Of a stretch of DNA of 64,000 bases, positions 47,201-60,350 are shown piece after piece (within the stretch, counting starts at the first letter, position 1; each line of letters opens with the position of its first letter). Source of the stretch: Epiperipatus broadwayi (lineage: Eukaryota > Onychophora > Udeonychophora > Euonychophora > Peripatidae); contig JAQFVV010006852.1 of assembly GCA_028023455.1 (NCBI GenBank), forward strand, positions 1 through 64,000, written 5' to 3'. The notes below the pieces were generated by a model. That model was not told the origin of the DNA and did no database searches. It saw only the letters and a list, made by a program, of their open reading frames with translations. The translations under genes and the position numbers were made by a program.

Positions 47201-48149
47201 TGGATCAAAATAAACAAGATATTATCCTTTATAAAACTTCGACAATCATGGCACAGTGAATTTATGGACGCCATAGAGGAGTGACTTTTATCTGTCTATC
47301 TGCCTCTAATATTGGAAGGATGCTAAAGCTATTTCTTCAGCTTCATCACATCAGAAAGTTTCAAAGATATGTAAAGACACTGTCCAGAATATATGTGCTC
47401 AGTTATAGGGCAAAGTTATCTATACTGAGGTCACACAAATTATTATGATCCCCATATTTCATTCCTTATATTTTAATAAAACATCCTCTTGGTTTCCTTT
47501 GATATCAGTACTCCCAAGTCACTATCTGACTGATTTCTTCAGATTCATCTCTACATTACATCGACAAATTCTTTGTCTATCTTGCTAATAATAATAAAAT
47601 TCATTTTTAATATAACTATACAGCTATTCTTAAGAAAATTCTTTACTATACTTCTCGTACATTTCTATCTCTATTGTTCTAAACTATTTGGATATTTTCA
47701 ATATAAAATTCAAAAGAATCACATAATTAATATGTTATTTATTATTAATTATTTTAGATTATTTTGAATCCGATTTTTAAAGTTTTACTACTCTCTCAAA
47801 TATATGTTTGATGTTGGATAAATGTGTACTTATAACTTTTAACATCGTTCATACCTCATTCATTAATAGATGACCTATAAAAAAAAAAATTACATTACAT
47901 ATTACCAATAATATTAAAATTACCAACGATCTCTATCCTCTGGATCGTATTTGTAAGCTTCTCCATTCCAGGACTTCTAGTAGGTATTTAACATTCCCAT
48001 ACACACATTTTATTTATTATTAATATTTCTCTCATTCCATTAGCTCATATTTTAATTATGACTATTATAAAATTTATGTTTATATGTTTCCCTAAGCTAA
48101 TTCAATTTTATACTTTAAATACAATAAAAAAAATATTAAAATTATATTT
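44201..48149. other. AT-rich stretch with one hairpin motif
   Basis: No gene was recognised. At 47152-47174 a hairpin (TGACGA/TCGTCA) is followed by 'tgaaat', discussed as a weak hammerhead-like or PLE-tail motif. The rest is simple AT-rich sequence. Confidence 0.5.
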
Positions 48150-48970
48150 ACGATACATCTTTGTTGCACTCGCTTGGAAAATCGTTCCTTGCAAAGCTAA
48201 ATAAAAAAAATATACTTTATTTTCTTTAGTCACTTAATGTTCTATTTAAAATTTTAATTATGTTTATTAATTCTTCTTAGACGATGATCCTTAGTTTTCT
48301 TCATATTTTTCCCACTTATTCTTGATATCTCCTTTATATAGTCTGCTAATTTTTTCTTCTTTTCCCCCCGCGCGCTTGGTTTTCCCTCGATGCATCTTGT
48401 ACTTTATTTTATAAAGTTCAATAAATTTTTCTTTATTTCCATGGATCCATTTCCTCCTTTAGTGATTAATTTTATATCTGTTTAAATAATATTTCTTCCA
48501 TTTTAATATCTTTTTCCTTTTTCTATGATGAGATAAAATCTAGGTTCCTCTTAGTAAATTTATATAGCACTTTATATAGGACTATGGCTTTTCTCCTACT
48601 TTTTACTTTTGGAAATTATATTTTTAAATAATGTTTTCCTTGAATATAACATATTTTTCTTCCTCATTCTCTTTATATTTACTTGAACACATACTATGAT
48701 TTTTCTCTATGAGAAAAATATGACTTAGTTTTAAGTATTTATAAAACAAATGTTCGTCATAAGATTCTCTCAATAATAAATAATTTCTTTCTTATATTTT
48801 CACACAGCGTCTTCTTTGTATTACTTTTCTTTTTTAGCGTTATAGGATTTAGTTTCTGGTTGAGCACGAATAACATAAAAATTATACAATTTTCACTCAT
48901 TTTTCTTTCAATAATTATTTCAATTATTATTTTTGGTATTTCCATCTTTACTGTAGTATGAATGGTCAAA
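48150..48970 (-). pseudogene. Possible decayed ORF, unidentified
   Basis: On the minus strand a frame from 48969 (MTIHTTVKMEIPKII) is followed by fragments with plausible protein texture, such as EGKPSARGEKKKKISRLYKG and DIKNKWEKYEEN near 48400-48290, separated by stops. The bases at 48365-48400 are the most GC-rich locally. It may be a retroelement relic. No domain was recognised. Confidence 0.25.
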
Positions 48971-51900
48971 TTTGAATAAATCCACTGGTAAGATCACGTA
49001 GAAATTAGCAAATCATCTTTCTGGATACAAGATTATATTATCTGTTAAAGACTAACTTTAGAATAATTATTAATTTATAAATTTAAACTACTTTTTCAGC
49101 TTTGATGTTACAAGCAATTCAAAAGGTTACCGTCCTCTTCAACTTTCACATTCCGTCTCCCGCTTCTGTCTATCTTAGATTTTTTTCTTGCTAATTTAAA
49201 TCCGTTGATTGGTCAATATTTGTTTTTAGCGCGAACAATATTAGTCATTCTATTTTGGGATAATAAATTGTACTTTTAAATAAATATTTATGACGTAATG
49301 TCTGGAATATTATTTTAACTTAATATTATTAAATTAAATTATAGTTTGATAAACTTATTTTTTGATCTTTAAAATAATTATTAAGACAATATATAACATT
49401 TTTAACTTTTAATTTTAATGATGGATGGCAATTATATCTAGTTTTAAATTCACAAACTTTATTATTATCTACCAAGTGTGTGTGTGCGTGAAGGCATTTA
49501 ATATACGATCACGTGTCTATCAACTTTATAAAATAATTTCTTTTTTATTTATGTCTTAGTTTAAATCACCAAAACTAACGTACTTTATAAAATTTTGGAA
49601 AATAAATTGAAACTTATAGAACCAAATATAACTCTCACCATCCTACAGTTTATTAATAAAAAAAAATACATCCTATTAATTTTGACTAACTCTAAAACTA
49701 TATTTCATTTATTTAATCTATTAATTTTCTGAAACTATTATTTTAAAATTATTACAATAATTTTAGCTATTTATAGCTGTGTTATTTTGTATGGCCAGCT
49801 TTCACAACCATAAGCAATGATATTAAAACTTTATTTAACTGTTTACTTTTAAAATACTTTATTACACTATGATCTGTTAGGTATTTTAGCTTAAAATTGT
49901 ATTACAAAACTATTATTACTTTTATATCACCTAAATATAACTTAAAATTTAAAATTTTTTTCACATTTGACCTTTCTCCCTACCTATGACCTACAGACAA
50001 GGGCACAATATATATATATATATAAAGTTGAAAGAAAAAGTAGAAATAAATACAAACAATATTTTTTGTAGATATTTTCTACATTACACTGGAATAACAG
50101 TTAATGATTAAATAATTTTGCATTATAAAAAAATATTATAAATTAAACATTTAAAAAGATCTAATTAACATTTTATTAATTCTGATAATTATAAAATTCC
50201 ACTATCTATTTTGATTAGATTAAGACATTTTTTAAATTAAAACTTGTATAACATATTTTGATAAAAATCCTACAAAGTTGGTTTTGAAAGGATTAGGGTA
50301 AATTGAAAAGAGTCTAACTTTTTTCAATCAAAATAAAAAAACTTACTTTTAATTACTGTTTTTTTTAAATTTTCATCTTGACTATAGAAATGTTGAAAAA
50401 AGATTAGATGTCAGATTATGACAAGATTACTACCTCTATGAAATTATAACTGAAGTCAAGAAACAATGGATTCAGTTGTTGTTGTTAGTGTGACAATGGT
50501 AAAGTTTGAATTAATGTGAAAGCAAGCCCTTTCTTTTATGTGGTTCATAGCTGTAAATATGTGTGTATTATACAGCATCGAGACTGAAGAAAACTCTGCA
50601 GGCCAACAGATACAAGATTATACCTTTCGTAAAGATGACAATAGTCCAGTCTACTGTTTTAGAAAAGACTAGCGTACTAAGAAATTCCATAATATTGTTA
50701 AAGAATTAGTTTATATATATACTGTTTTATCTATATGCAGAGAAGCACAGATAAAAGTACTCTGTCATATATATAAACTACAGCTGGTGAGTAAAATTTG
50801 CAATATATTGGGAATATTATTTTTAATAATTTTTTGAAAATAACAGTTAAAATTTTTAAATTACATTTTTTTAAGTAAATAACTTCCATCAACTAAAAAT
50901 AAAACTAGAATCATGAAAGAAAATAATAAATTACCATTTCCAGTTTTATTTATTAACAGGGAAAAACAGAAACTTTTTTATTGAAAATGATTTTATTTTG
51001 AAATTAAAAAGAAAAGTAATCTCCAAAAATCTTTCTAGATTAGAAAACAAAACAACTTGCTAGAATATTTTTAGATCTTTATAATTAATCAAGAGTAACC
51101 TAAAAAAAGGAAGAAAATATTTTAAGTAGGATTGTAAAAGAATTAATATTTTCTTTTTGGAAAGAGGAAAAAAATATTTACAATTAAGAAAAGTGAGCAA
51201 AAAACTTAGTTCAGTAAGAAGATAATTGTCTCTTGTAAAAATATAATGTGGTTTAATAAGTTTATTTTATTAACTAACTTTTGCCTATATAGATACATGT
51301 CATGTAAACATATATATATATGTTAATATTAATCATACCTTATGAATTATTAAAATGAATTATTGAATTTTGTTATTAGTTTATTATAATTCCGATATGT
51401 AATTTTGTTTTATACAGTCACATCTGTATTCTGATATATAGGTGTTTTATGTAAACCTATTGAGATATTTGCAAATTGCATTGTGATAACTTATTTTTTT
51501 TGTATAAATCAAAATTAGAATGCCAAATTTATATTTATAACTTACTGAGCAGACTTTAATTTAATTTTATTGTTTCTAATTAATAAATTTATATTTCATT
51601 GTTAAAGTTGTTTCCATGAATTTACTCAATACTAAAATAGTTTTAGATTATTATATGTTGGTATTATATCTTTTGCTCAACAGTAACAATTATAGAGATT
51701 TTTCTTACTGAGATGGATTCATGCATAACAGTCTGTTATATAAAAATTATGTATTTAGTATTTTTAAACATTCAGTTGATAATTTCATTACTTCTTTAAT
51801 GCTGTCTAGTGAAAAAGGGGTATTATTTAAAGTCCATGTACTGCATTTCATTTTAATTATTTAGAAATTAAGTTTATATTTGGCCAGTTCATTAATGAGA

Positions 51901-54900
51901 CTAACTTGCCAGAACATTGATGATGTTCAGCATGTTTTAATATCCTAGAATTATTTTTTTGTTAGATTCTTATGAATTATTACTTAAATTTGTAAATCAA
52001 TGTTTAAATAAATCTATCCCAAGTTAGTGAGGATTAAATAATTAGTCTTGCCTACAACGGACTATTTTGAATTTCAATCATAACACTGACTGTTGATTTT
52101 TTTCTGTTTTTGATCATTTATGATGAGAAATGATTATGATTTATCTATAAATCTGGGTGAACTTATAGTTAGTGCTGTTCCGATTTCTTATGCTTATATT
52201 CATTTATTATATATTTTGTATGTTTAAATTTGAGTCATGAACTTGGAGTTGTTGATGATTTTCCATTACCCCAGGTTCATCCCTGTTTCTCCACACCATT
52301 ACAAATAGAAATTCAATTATGTGCCGGATGATGATCAAGTACTGATGATAAAAGTTAAGTTTAGAAAAGGTTGGTTGTCAAAAATCTCTGTCGTATATCA
52401 ATGCCTGATCGTTCTTAAGAGACAGCTGTTTAAAAAAATCTGATTGGTTGTCTTTCAAATAATTGTTTACACATGTGAAAGATTAACAAAACTTTCATTT
52501 ATTACCAATTTATAAAAAACATGCGATTTAGACAAATATTATTTATTCCACAATATAAAATAAATAATAAAAATGAATAATAACAATAAAAAAAGTTATA
52601 TAAAATAGCTAATAATTATTACCGTTTGTTTCCTAAATCTAATTTGAACTTGGAATGCAAAAAGTGTACTACTAAACAGTATTGAGATTATACTAAATAT
52701 TAAATAAGAATAGGTTGTTTTATTTCAAAATAATCCTCAATTTAAATATTGGAGGATAATAATTATTATCATAATAATAAAAGATAAATGGTTTATAGTC
52801 GTCCTTAATTAATTTGTTTCACTAATAAATCAATTATTAATCAACCGCATTTAATAATGCGGGAGAAGTTTCCACTCTTTTAAGAGAAGCAAGTACAAAT
52901 CATGCTCAACATATCTATATGATATTTACTACATTGGGCTTAATTTTGTAGCCTCAAGATTTTTTAACAAATTCATTTGCAGGCTTAAAAGTTAGTAGTA
53001 CTACTCCACTAACAAATTATAACTATATCATTAGTATGTCTGTTAATACTATATAAGAGTAAAGAATTAACACTAACATGTAAGAGTGATGCATGAAATA
53101 TTTCTTACACATTTACTCATATAAATAATGATGATTAACTCCATTTTAACTTTGAGTTTGAACTTATAAACATAAAACACATAATCATTGCAATGTAGCA
53201 CCATTTTATGTAAGTTTAATACTTACTTACTTACATTTATACAATACAAACATAAAGTAAATCACATTCAATCCTCTTCAATAATCTCTAATAATAATAT
53301 TAAATAAAATATTGCCTGAGAAACTTTATTGCATTAATAATAATATCATCATCATCAACAACAACTACTAACTAAATAAGAAAAAATAAATTATGATAAA
53401 AGGCATTAAAAAATCCTCCAATTGTTTTGACAATTTAAAATTTATCCCAATGAAATATTGATACTTGAAAATATTTCAGAATTCTTGGGAATTTACAAAC
53501 ACTTTTAAAATAACTACATCACAGATGGTGCAAAGCCCAAATAATTTCATTTTGTAATATAATCCTTTTGGAACAAGACATAAAAATTAATAAATTTCAC
53601 TTAGCCTACATTTTAATTCAAGGTAATCTATATGTAACACAATATGTTTTTAAAATTGCTTATAATGTCAACATTTATTATATTTAAGACTTGTCTTGAT
53701 AATCCATAATTTATGGGTTGACTTTTAATATTTAGCTTTCCTAATACATTATCCACTGAATGTTATTTAAATATTTTAGCAATGGTAATCTATAATGCAT
53801 TTACATAAGCACTGGATATAAAATCATAGTTTATTTCATTTAACAATTTAATTCATTTAAACAAATGTTATAATTTTATTGAAAGGATTAGCATTAATTA
53901 CTTTCTTGAAATATATAATTACTCCATTCACTTATAGATCTTTAATCCATGATGCTAATGGTTCTAATCATATAACTGCTCAAGGGAAGAGTTTATTATT
54001 CATAACAAAGTGATTGTCATTAATTTTTGAATCAAAGTTCAGATTTTCTCCAAGTCAAAATTATTATTTAAAGTTTTTTCTTTCATAATGAAAGATGAGT
54101 TAAGTTCACAATTTTGAGATGTATATGCAGGTTTCTTGAAATAAAGTAATTATTTTATCATATTTTTTGAAAATAAACATCAGAAACTTATTTGAAATTA
54201 ATAAATAGAATTGTCCAAAATACATCAGCTATTTATCATTACTTCCAATTGAAAAAGTTCAGCAATTTATTGTTGAAGTTATGAGATAGCATCTCAGAAG
54301 TCAATTTTTCTATTTCCACTAACATTTGTCTGTAATAAATGAGTTTTCTTAAAATAAAGAATTGATTAATTAATCAATGATGGTTTATTTGTCATCTATT
54401 TTTCTCCTATAATGAGAAGTTATTTGCCTAGCAAAGATAACTGCCTAGCTATTTGTCTAGCTAATCATCAAGTAGATGACAAACAAAATAACTATATAAA
54501 AATTTGAACCTGTTTAGGCCCTGACTGCAATAAAAATTTGTGATGATTGTCTGGATTCTCCAAACTTCAGCTTTTACAACAGTTATCACATGATGTCTGG
54601 ATTATAGAATATTCTCCATCATGCATTGAGATTTCTTGGTTTGTCTGTAAAATTTGGAAGAGGTTATAATGACTTTAAAAATGAAAAAAAAAAATCAATT
54701 TTTCCATTGCTTCATCTTTACTTTCAATTTTAAAAATAATATTATAAACATTTATTTAAAATAAATAAATCATAAAACCATAAAGTTCTCAAATATTTAT
54801 TCCAATTAAATTTAAATTGACCTTTAAATAAATAATTTATTATTTAATAAACATTCTAGTAAACTAAACTAATTAATTTTACTAAATATAAATATGCATG

Positions 54901-56149
54901 CTTCCTCACACCCATACACACATGCAAAACATAAAAATGTAAGAACTGTTTATTCTACATATAAAAAAAAAATAGAATCTGAATATAATTTCTTAACTTT
55001 ACAATATTTTAGTATTGCAATGTTTGACTTATAATTCTATTACATATTTCTGTATGAAATTATTTGTTTTATGTGTGTGAACAGTTCTATCTGTTGATAC
55101 CATTTAATATCTTTTTTCCTTAGTAAAAAAAGTAGCAAAATATGTACTACATATTTTATACAAGTGTTATAAAATCATTCAAAAATGCTTATAAAATTAT
55201 ATATTTTCATAAACCTTAGTATGGGAGACTATTAAACATGATATGGATTATATTCTATGCTATACAATCAATGACAGTGATGAATATATTTATTTAAGTA
55301 AAAGAATTAAAGCCAATAATTTTTTTACAGTATTTTAAATATAATAGTTTAGTGCTGTACTGTAGCTTACAATTTACATCCATGGCTTCATCAGTGGAAT
55401 CTCTCTTATAACTCTTGATTGACTTCTCACCATAACTTAATAATTAACAATTATTAGTTTTTTAATAAATAGCAAAAAATCTGACTAACAACTGAATGCT
55501 CTGGTATTTTTTTCTTAATTAATAATGATAAAAAAAATTAATAAGAATTTAAAATTTACAACACTTGAGCTTATCAGAACAAAATTTAAATATTAAAGCT
55601 AATGATGTTTATATAAATTAATTATTAAAATAAATACAAGTAATTTTTTTCAGAAAACAATTTCATAGCGTTCACTTAACACCTATATGTTAATGTTAAA
55701 AATGCATGGTTATCATAATCTTTGTTTGAAATATTTATTAAGAATACATAGACATTAAAGGTTTATTTATTTATAAAAACTATTCTACTTTATATATAGA
55801 ATCTCTATTTGCTTTATTTTACAATATCACATGATCACCATTTCTTATATTTTACAATAAATATTTTTAACAAAAACATTCAGTTAAATTGTAACTACAT
55901 TCATTCAGCCTATTTGCTGTAACACCTTTGAATTAAAACAATAAACTTCTCCATATAATTTATAGACTTTTGAAATTATTAGAAAATTGTTATTGACTTC
56001 TTAACAATATAGATATGAATAATTTTTGTAGTTGACCAATGTAAATATTGCAATTTTCACTTATGATACCAAATTTTATAATTTGTTTTTAATTAATCAA
56101 TCCATCAATAGTATTCTGTTCTAAGGACAGGTACAGAGATCAGTCTCAT
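48971..56149. other. Long AT-rich stretch, nothing recognised
   Basis: Stops are dense in six frames, with scattered TA and T runs. A hammerhead-like core at 52342 and a CTGATGA-bearing motif near 55385-55400 (minus) were examined and not accepted. No exon, tRNA or repeat family could be supported. Confidence 0.5.
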
Positions 56150-58150
56150 GATCAATGGATGCATTTCTCCACTCTATTCTTTTCATTGACAAGCTTTTCA
56201 ATTGCACATAACTCTTTCCATCTTTTGCATCATCCAGCAATGTCAATCTTTTTCATCCCTACTTTTTGTTTCCACTCACCATTCTCTACAAAACACCTTT
56301 ATTTATTTATTTTTCTTGATATATATCAATCCAGTTTCTTTTTCAATCTCTTAATTTCCTCAATCCATCTTCTTTTTTTGTTTACTATTTTCAAAATTTC
56401 TTCATTTATCACTTATTTATCCAAAGGATTTTTTCATTTTTCTCCATGATCACATCTCAAAGGCTTCCATTTTGTTCCTATTTTTTACACTGTGTCCACA
56501 TTTCACAAACATACAATAGTACACTCCACATCTCTTCAAAGGTCCACAAAATATTTTCTCTCTTAGTAAGTGTCTCCTTTGCCAATGCTATTCTTTTAAC
56601 ATCATCGTCATTTCTTCCATCGTCACTCAAACAGACCCAAACATCTAAATAACATTTTCTTGAGGAACTGTATTATCATCAATTTCAACTTGCAGACATG
56701 TTGTATTTCTCCTTATCTATAAATATGTGAGTTTTTCAACATTAATCTTCATTCCATATTTCATACATTATTTTTCCAATTTATTCAACATATTCTGAAG
56801 ATTTTTTTATCTTCAACTATAAGAGATATATTATCTGTAAATCTTATACATTTTACTATTCTACCTCGAACATTTGCTTCTCCACAGTCTACATATTTAT
56901 TTACCTTGTTTTCTAAATAAATATTAAAAAGCACAGATGACATACTGCATCCATGCACCCCTCTTTCTATATTCACTTCATCAGTATCATTACTCCCCAG
57001 TGTAATCTTATTCTTTGCCCAATATAAGTTGCAAATCAATATTCTCTCTTCCCTGAATGCTCCTTTATTTTTTAAGATTATTCCAGAACAAACTATCAAA
57101 TGCTTTTTTTCAAATTTATACAATATATTCAAATTTCTTTTTTTTAAATATATCTTTTTGCAATTGTTCTAATAATAACAATAGCATCTCTTGTACTTTT
57201 TCTTCTCTGAATACCAAACTGTTCTTCTCCAATATAATATTTTACCTTCTCATAAATTACTTTAGTTAAAAGTCTCAATAAAACTTTAGAAGCATGAGAT
57301 AATAAATTTATTGTCCTATATTTTTCACATTTAACAGCTTTCTGCTTTTCAGCAATTGAACTCATTATAGTTCTCAACATATGTTCAGGTCAAACTCTAT
57401 TATTATATATCAAATTAGAAAGTCCAATTATTTCTTTCATAGTAATTTTTCCCATTTCTTTCAAAAATTCTATAGATAATGTATCAGATCTGATAGCTTT
57501 AACATTTTTCATTAATTCAATCAACTTTATTAAAAACTGTCAATATGTCTATACCTTTATCATCTACTTCAACATCTTTATTTCCAAGTTCATAATTAAT
57601 TGAATTAATTTCTTTTCTAAATAGACTTTAAAGATATTACCATCTTTTCAATATAGCATTACTATCAGTTAATCTCTTACCATTCTTCTGAACTATTTCA
57701 CTTGTTAACCATTTCTTTTTTTCTCAAGTGACATTTCTAATTTTGTCAAATAGCAGATCTCATCTTTTTGTGACCCACTGAAACACTTTTTTCTACATTC
57801 TTGTTCTAACTATTTTTTTTATTAAATTTATTTTTCTTCTTAATTCTGTATTAATTTTTCTATATGCTCTTTGCCCCTTCTCAGTATTGACATTTATGTA
57901 TTTTTCATTATACTTCCATCCTTTCAAACATACCTTCCATTATCCAAGGTTATTTAGTATTCTTTAATCGAATAGTTCTTATTTCATTTTTCATTGTTTT
58001 TAATAATCCTTTTTTAATCCTATGCCAATGCTTATCAAACTATTAATATATTGATTTTTATCAATTCTTTTTATTATATTGACACATATTAAATCAAATC
58101 TTCCTCCATTATCCTCAATTAGTGCCATCTTACATATCCCTCCCCCCTTT
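56150..58150 (-). mobile_element. Second LINE, 5'-truncated, RT and C-terminus
   Basis: The minus strand, from about 58150 down, carries a block with MALIEDNGGRFDLICVNI and a linker. The RT follows: CEKYRTINLLSHASKVLLRL and EEQFGIQRRKSTRDAIVII (frame 57380-57144), then KNKITLGSNDTDEVNIERG and HGCSMSSVLFNIYLENKV, and the catalytic region CIRFTDNISLIVE (frame 57132-56785). Relatives read R-F/Y-A-D-D, so Ala and the second Asp are lost. The C-terminal part near 56400-56160 has the NEEILKIVNKKR block. The endonuclease is absent. The family differs from the LINE at 3-6 kb, and the clade is uncertain. Confidence 0.82.
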
Positions 58151-58489
58151 TTTATTGTTTTAAATTCAACTTTAATTTAGTCATAATCTGTTTTTACCAG
58201 ACAAAATTAATTACAACTTACTTCAAAATTATATTCCTCTACATTATTTTACATTTCATTTCCAAATGAATAAGTTTAAGCATTGGTTAAATTATGTTTT
58301 TATTAATTTGATTGTAGACTAAAACTGCAATATGTGCATACATTTAATTTATAATTCTATTTTTTTAATTTTAAAATTAGTTACTCCAATTTTGATGTCA
58401 TTTTTTCTCTCTGGGTAAACTTCATAACTTTATCTGTTTACATTGCTCTAAATCTCAGTTTATAAAACAACAGCATTATATACTGCATC

Positions 58490-58750
58490 ATTTGCAAAGT
58501 AAGATGCATAATTGACAACATGTGAGAAATAAAGGAGTAGTTAAATGCTGGTTATTTTGGGGGTATCAGTTTTAATAATAATGATAATAAAAAAGGCAGT
58601 CAAGTAAGTTTAAAAAAAGGTAAAATTTTATTTTAGATCACAGATTTTAAATTTGCTTCAGTTCTCTGTAAATTCATCATTCAGAATTCATAGTTCATAG
58701 TTTAAAATTTAATTATTCAAACTTTGAAATTAAAATATGATTAAAAAACA
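58490..58750. repeat. Left copy of ~260-bp direct repeat (LTR-like)
   Basis: Matches 61890-62147 in the same orientation with small indels. Shared pieces are 'acatgtgagaaata', 'tttaataataatgat' and 'tttaaaatttaattattcaaa'. Spacing is 3.4 kb. It may be the 5' LTR of an old LTR retrotransposon. Confidence 0.65.
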
Positions 58751-58783
58751 AAAACCATTCAAATAAAAAAATAGAGTCAAGCT

Positions 58784-59175
58784 TTGTGATGGCAATGCTC
58801 ATTGTTTATATCTTTCAAGCTTAAGAGAATGGGATTATGTGATCTATGACTCTATTTTTTATTTGACTATTTATAGTCCCTGCTTTAAGTCTTATGCAAT
58901 GTTATATTACTAAGACTACTAATATATGGTTTGGCTGAAGATCTCTCAGCCCCATATAGCTATTTGAGTTGGATAACTGGGTTTGAAGACATGTAGGTGT
59001 CTGAAAATTTCAGATTTTCCACTCAATAGATAACTTTTAGTTAAATGCTGGATTTGGGTTGGTATTTTTAGATTTAGTGTCTGAAACTATCCTAGAACCT
59101 CTCTGGGAAGTGCCAAAGCACAAAACCATGGTCAGAGGTTGGAGGGGGGGGGTCCTGACAAAGATATTTTTAATG
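58784..59175 (+). mobile_element. Decayed retrozyme, family 1, single copy
   Basis: Diverged plus-strand copy of the 435-bp unit, running end of A, then B, C and A. It shares 'gactatttatagt', 'cagccccatatagctatttg', 'cactcaatagataacttt' and 'ttggtatttttaga' with 10.1-11.1 kb. The hammerhead region (59098-59138) keeps stem II and stem III, but the core reads 'ctgggaa' and 'aaaa' instead of 'ctgagga' and 'gaaa', so it should not cleave. A short inverted piece of segment B (58756-58778 against 58849-58869) remains at the left end, as if an inverted arm had been mostly lost. It lies between the two LTR-like repeats. Confidence 0.85.
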
Positions 59176-59345
59176 CTTTCATACGAAGAAAGTGGACAGG
59201 TATAGCGTGTACCAGACTTACAGGAATCACCACCCGAGGCCCCTTATATGAAATAAGTGGTCTTGGAAAGATCAACTATCCTCAGGACAAGGCTTGAGAA
59301 GAAAATCTATGGGTTCAAACTTGTGGCAATCCCAAGATTAGAAGA
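59176..59345. other. GC-richer patch after the retrozyme, unrecognised
   Basis: About 170 bp including 'cacccgaggcccctta' and 'gggttcaaacttg'. The latter resembles a pol III B box, but no A box or tRNA fold is convincing. It may be a leader region of the LTR-like element or a small SINE. Confidence 0.3.
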
Positions 59346-59503
59346 TTAGAAGCACATAATATATATATAATTCACAAAGATAGGCTGAATGTCAGTAATG
59401 CAGTACAGATAAATGTCACTAATGACAATGAATAAGTTTTACTGTTTTAAAAATAAATGACCCTAGTTTGAATGCCATAATTTATACAAATAATGTGCAA
59501 TGC

Positions 59504-59510
<7 letters not shown>

Positions 59511-59547
<37 letters not shown>
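59511..59547. repeat. (TA)n microsatellite
   Basis: About 18 TA dinucleotides without interruption. Confidence 0.95.
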
Positions 59548-59550
<3 letters not shown>

Positions 59551-59939
59551 GGTAGATAATAATTTGGAGAGAAATTTGTGAACAGAAAAGAGGCTAACAA
59601 TTAAGAATTGAAGCGAATAATATACATTGACTGTATTAATAAATAGGGCAAACAAGTGAAATGAGATGTAGTGAAATAATCAGCCAGATATTTTTAAACA
59701 GGACTATAGAGTGAAAGTGTGAATGAGCACACCAATCAATTGAATAAAAAAGTTGATGTAGAAATAACTTTAAAATAGTGTTACTAAAGAAATACATATT
59801 GTAGATAAATATAAATAGAGCAAAAATGGAGGCTCAGAAAAAAATATAGAAAATATTTTAATTAAGGAACACAATAAAAATTGAGAAGAAGTTTCACATA
59901 AAGACAAGGAGATTATGAATGAGGAAGGAAATATTCATA

Positions 59940-60350
59940 AAACTTGAAAATCAAATAAAAAAGATGGACCCTAAAATCTAAAAAACAAATTAAAATATTA
60001 GAAAAATTCAAAAATCAAATGAAAAAGATAGCCATAATGTTTGAAAATTAAAAAAAAAAACAAAAACAAATATTAGAAAGATAAAAAATCAAAAGAGATA
60101 CAGTTACAAAATTTGAAAAACAAAACAAAATGTTTGAAAAGTGGAAGTATCAAATTAAAGAGGATATGATTCAATGAGAAAATAAATTATAAAAGAGCTA
60201 GAAGAAGATTCAAACATGACTGAGAATAAAGTCATAGAGATGCTAAAAAATATAACAAAATAAAATTGAGCAGGAACGCAATATAAAGTTGTTACTATAT
60301 TAGGTAATAGAAACAACCAGAAAATCAGAATGAAATAGAACAAAAAAAAG
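59940..60350 (+). pseudogene. Gag-like coiled-coil relic between the LTR-like repeats
   Basis: Plus-strand fragments read LENQIKKM, LEKFKNQMKKIAIMFEN, KFEKQNKMFEKWKYQIKEDM and EEDSNMTENKVIEMLKNI. This is a repeated F-E-K-x-N-Q-M-K-K pattern typical of long coiled coils at the N-terminus of some retrotransposon Gag proteins. Stops and frameshifts interrupt it. The position between two 260-bp direct repeats supports an LTR-element origin. No protease, RT or integrase was found downstream, so much of the element is deleted or the link is wrong. Confidence 0.45.

Noticed and set aside
52342-52367. CTGATGA, a perfect four-pair stem II (TAAA/TTTA) and GAAA in hammerhead order
   Set aside because: No stem III with an allowed cleavage base and no stem I could be drawn; AT-rich chance match is likely.
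55385-55400. CTGATGA on the minus strand followed by a CCATGG palindrome, resembling a PLE-tail hammerhead
   Set aside because: The expected GAAA is missing (reads TAAA) and the stems do not form; no PLE coding trace nearby.
56159-56652. Plus-strand hydrophobic frames
   Set aside because: Antisense shadows of the second LINE's C-terminal region.
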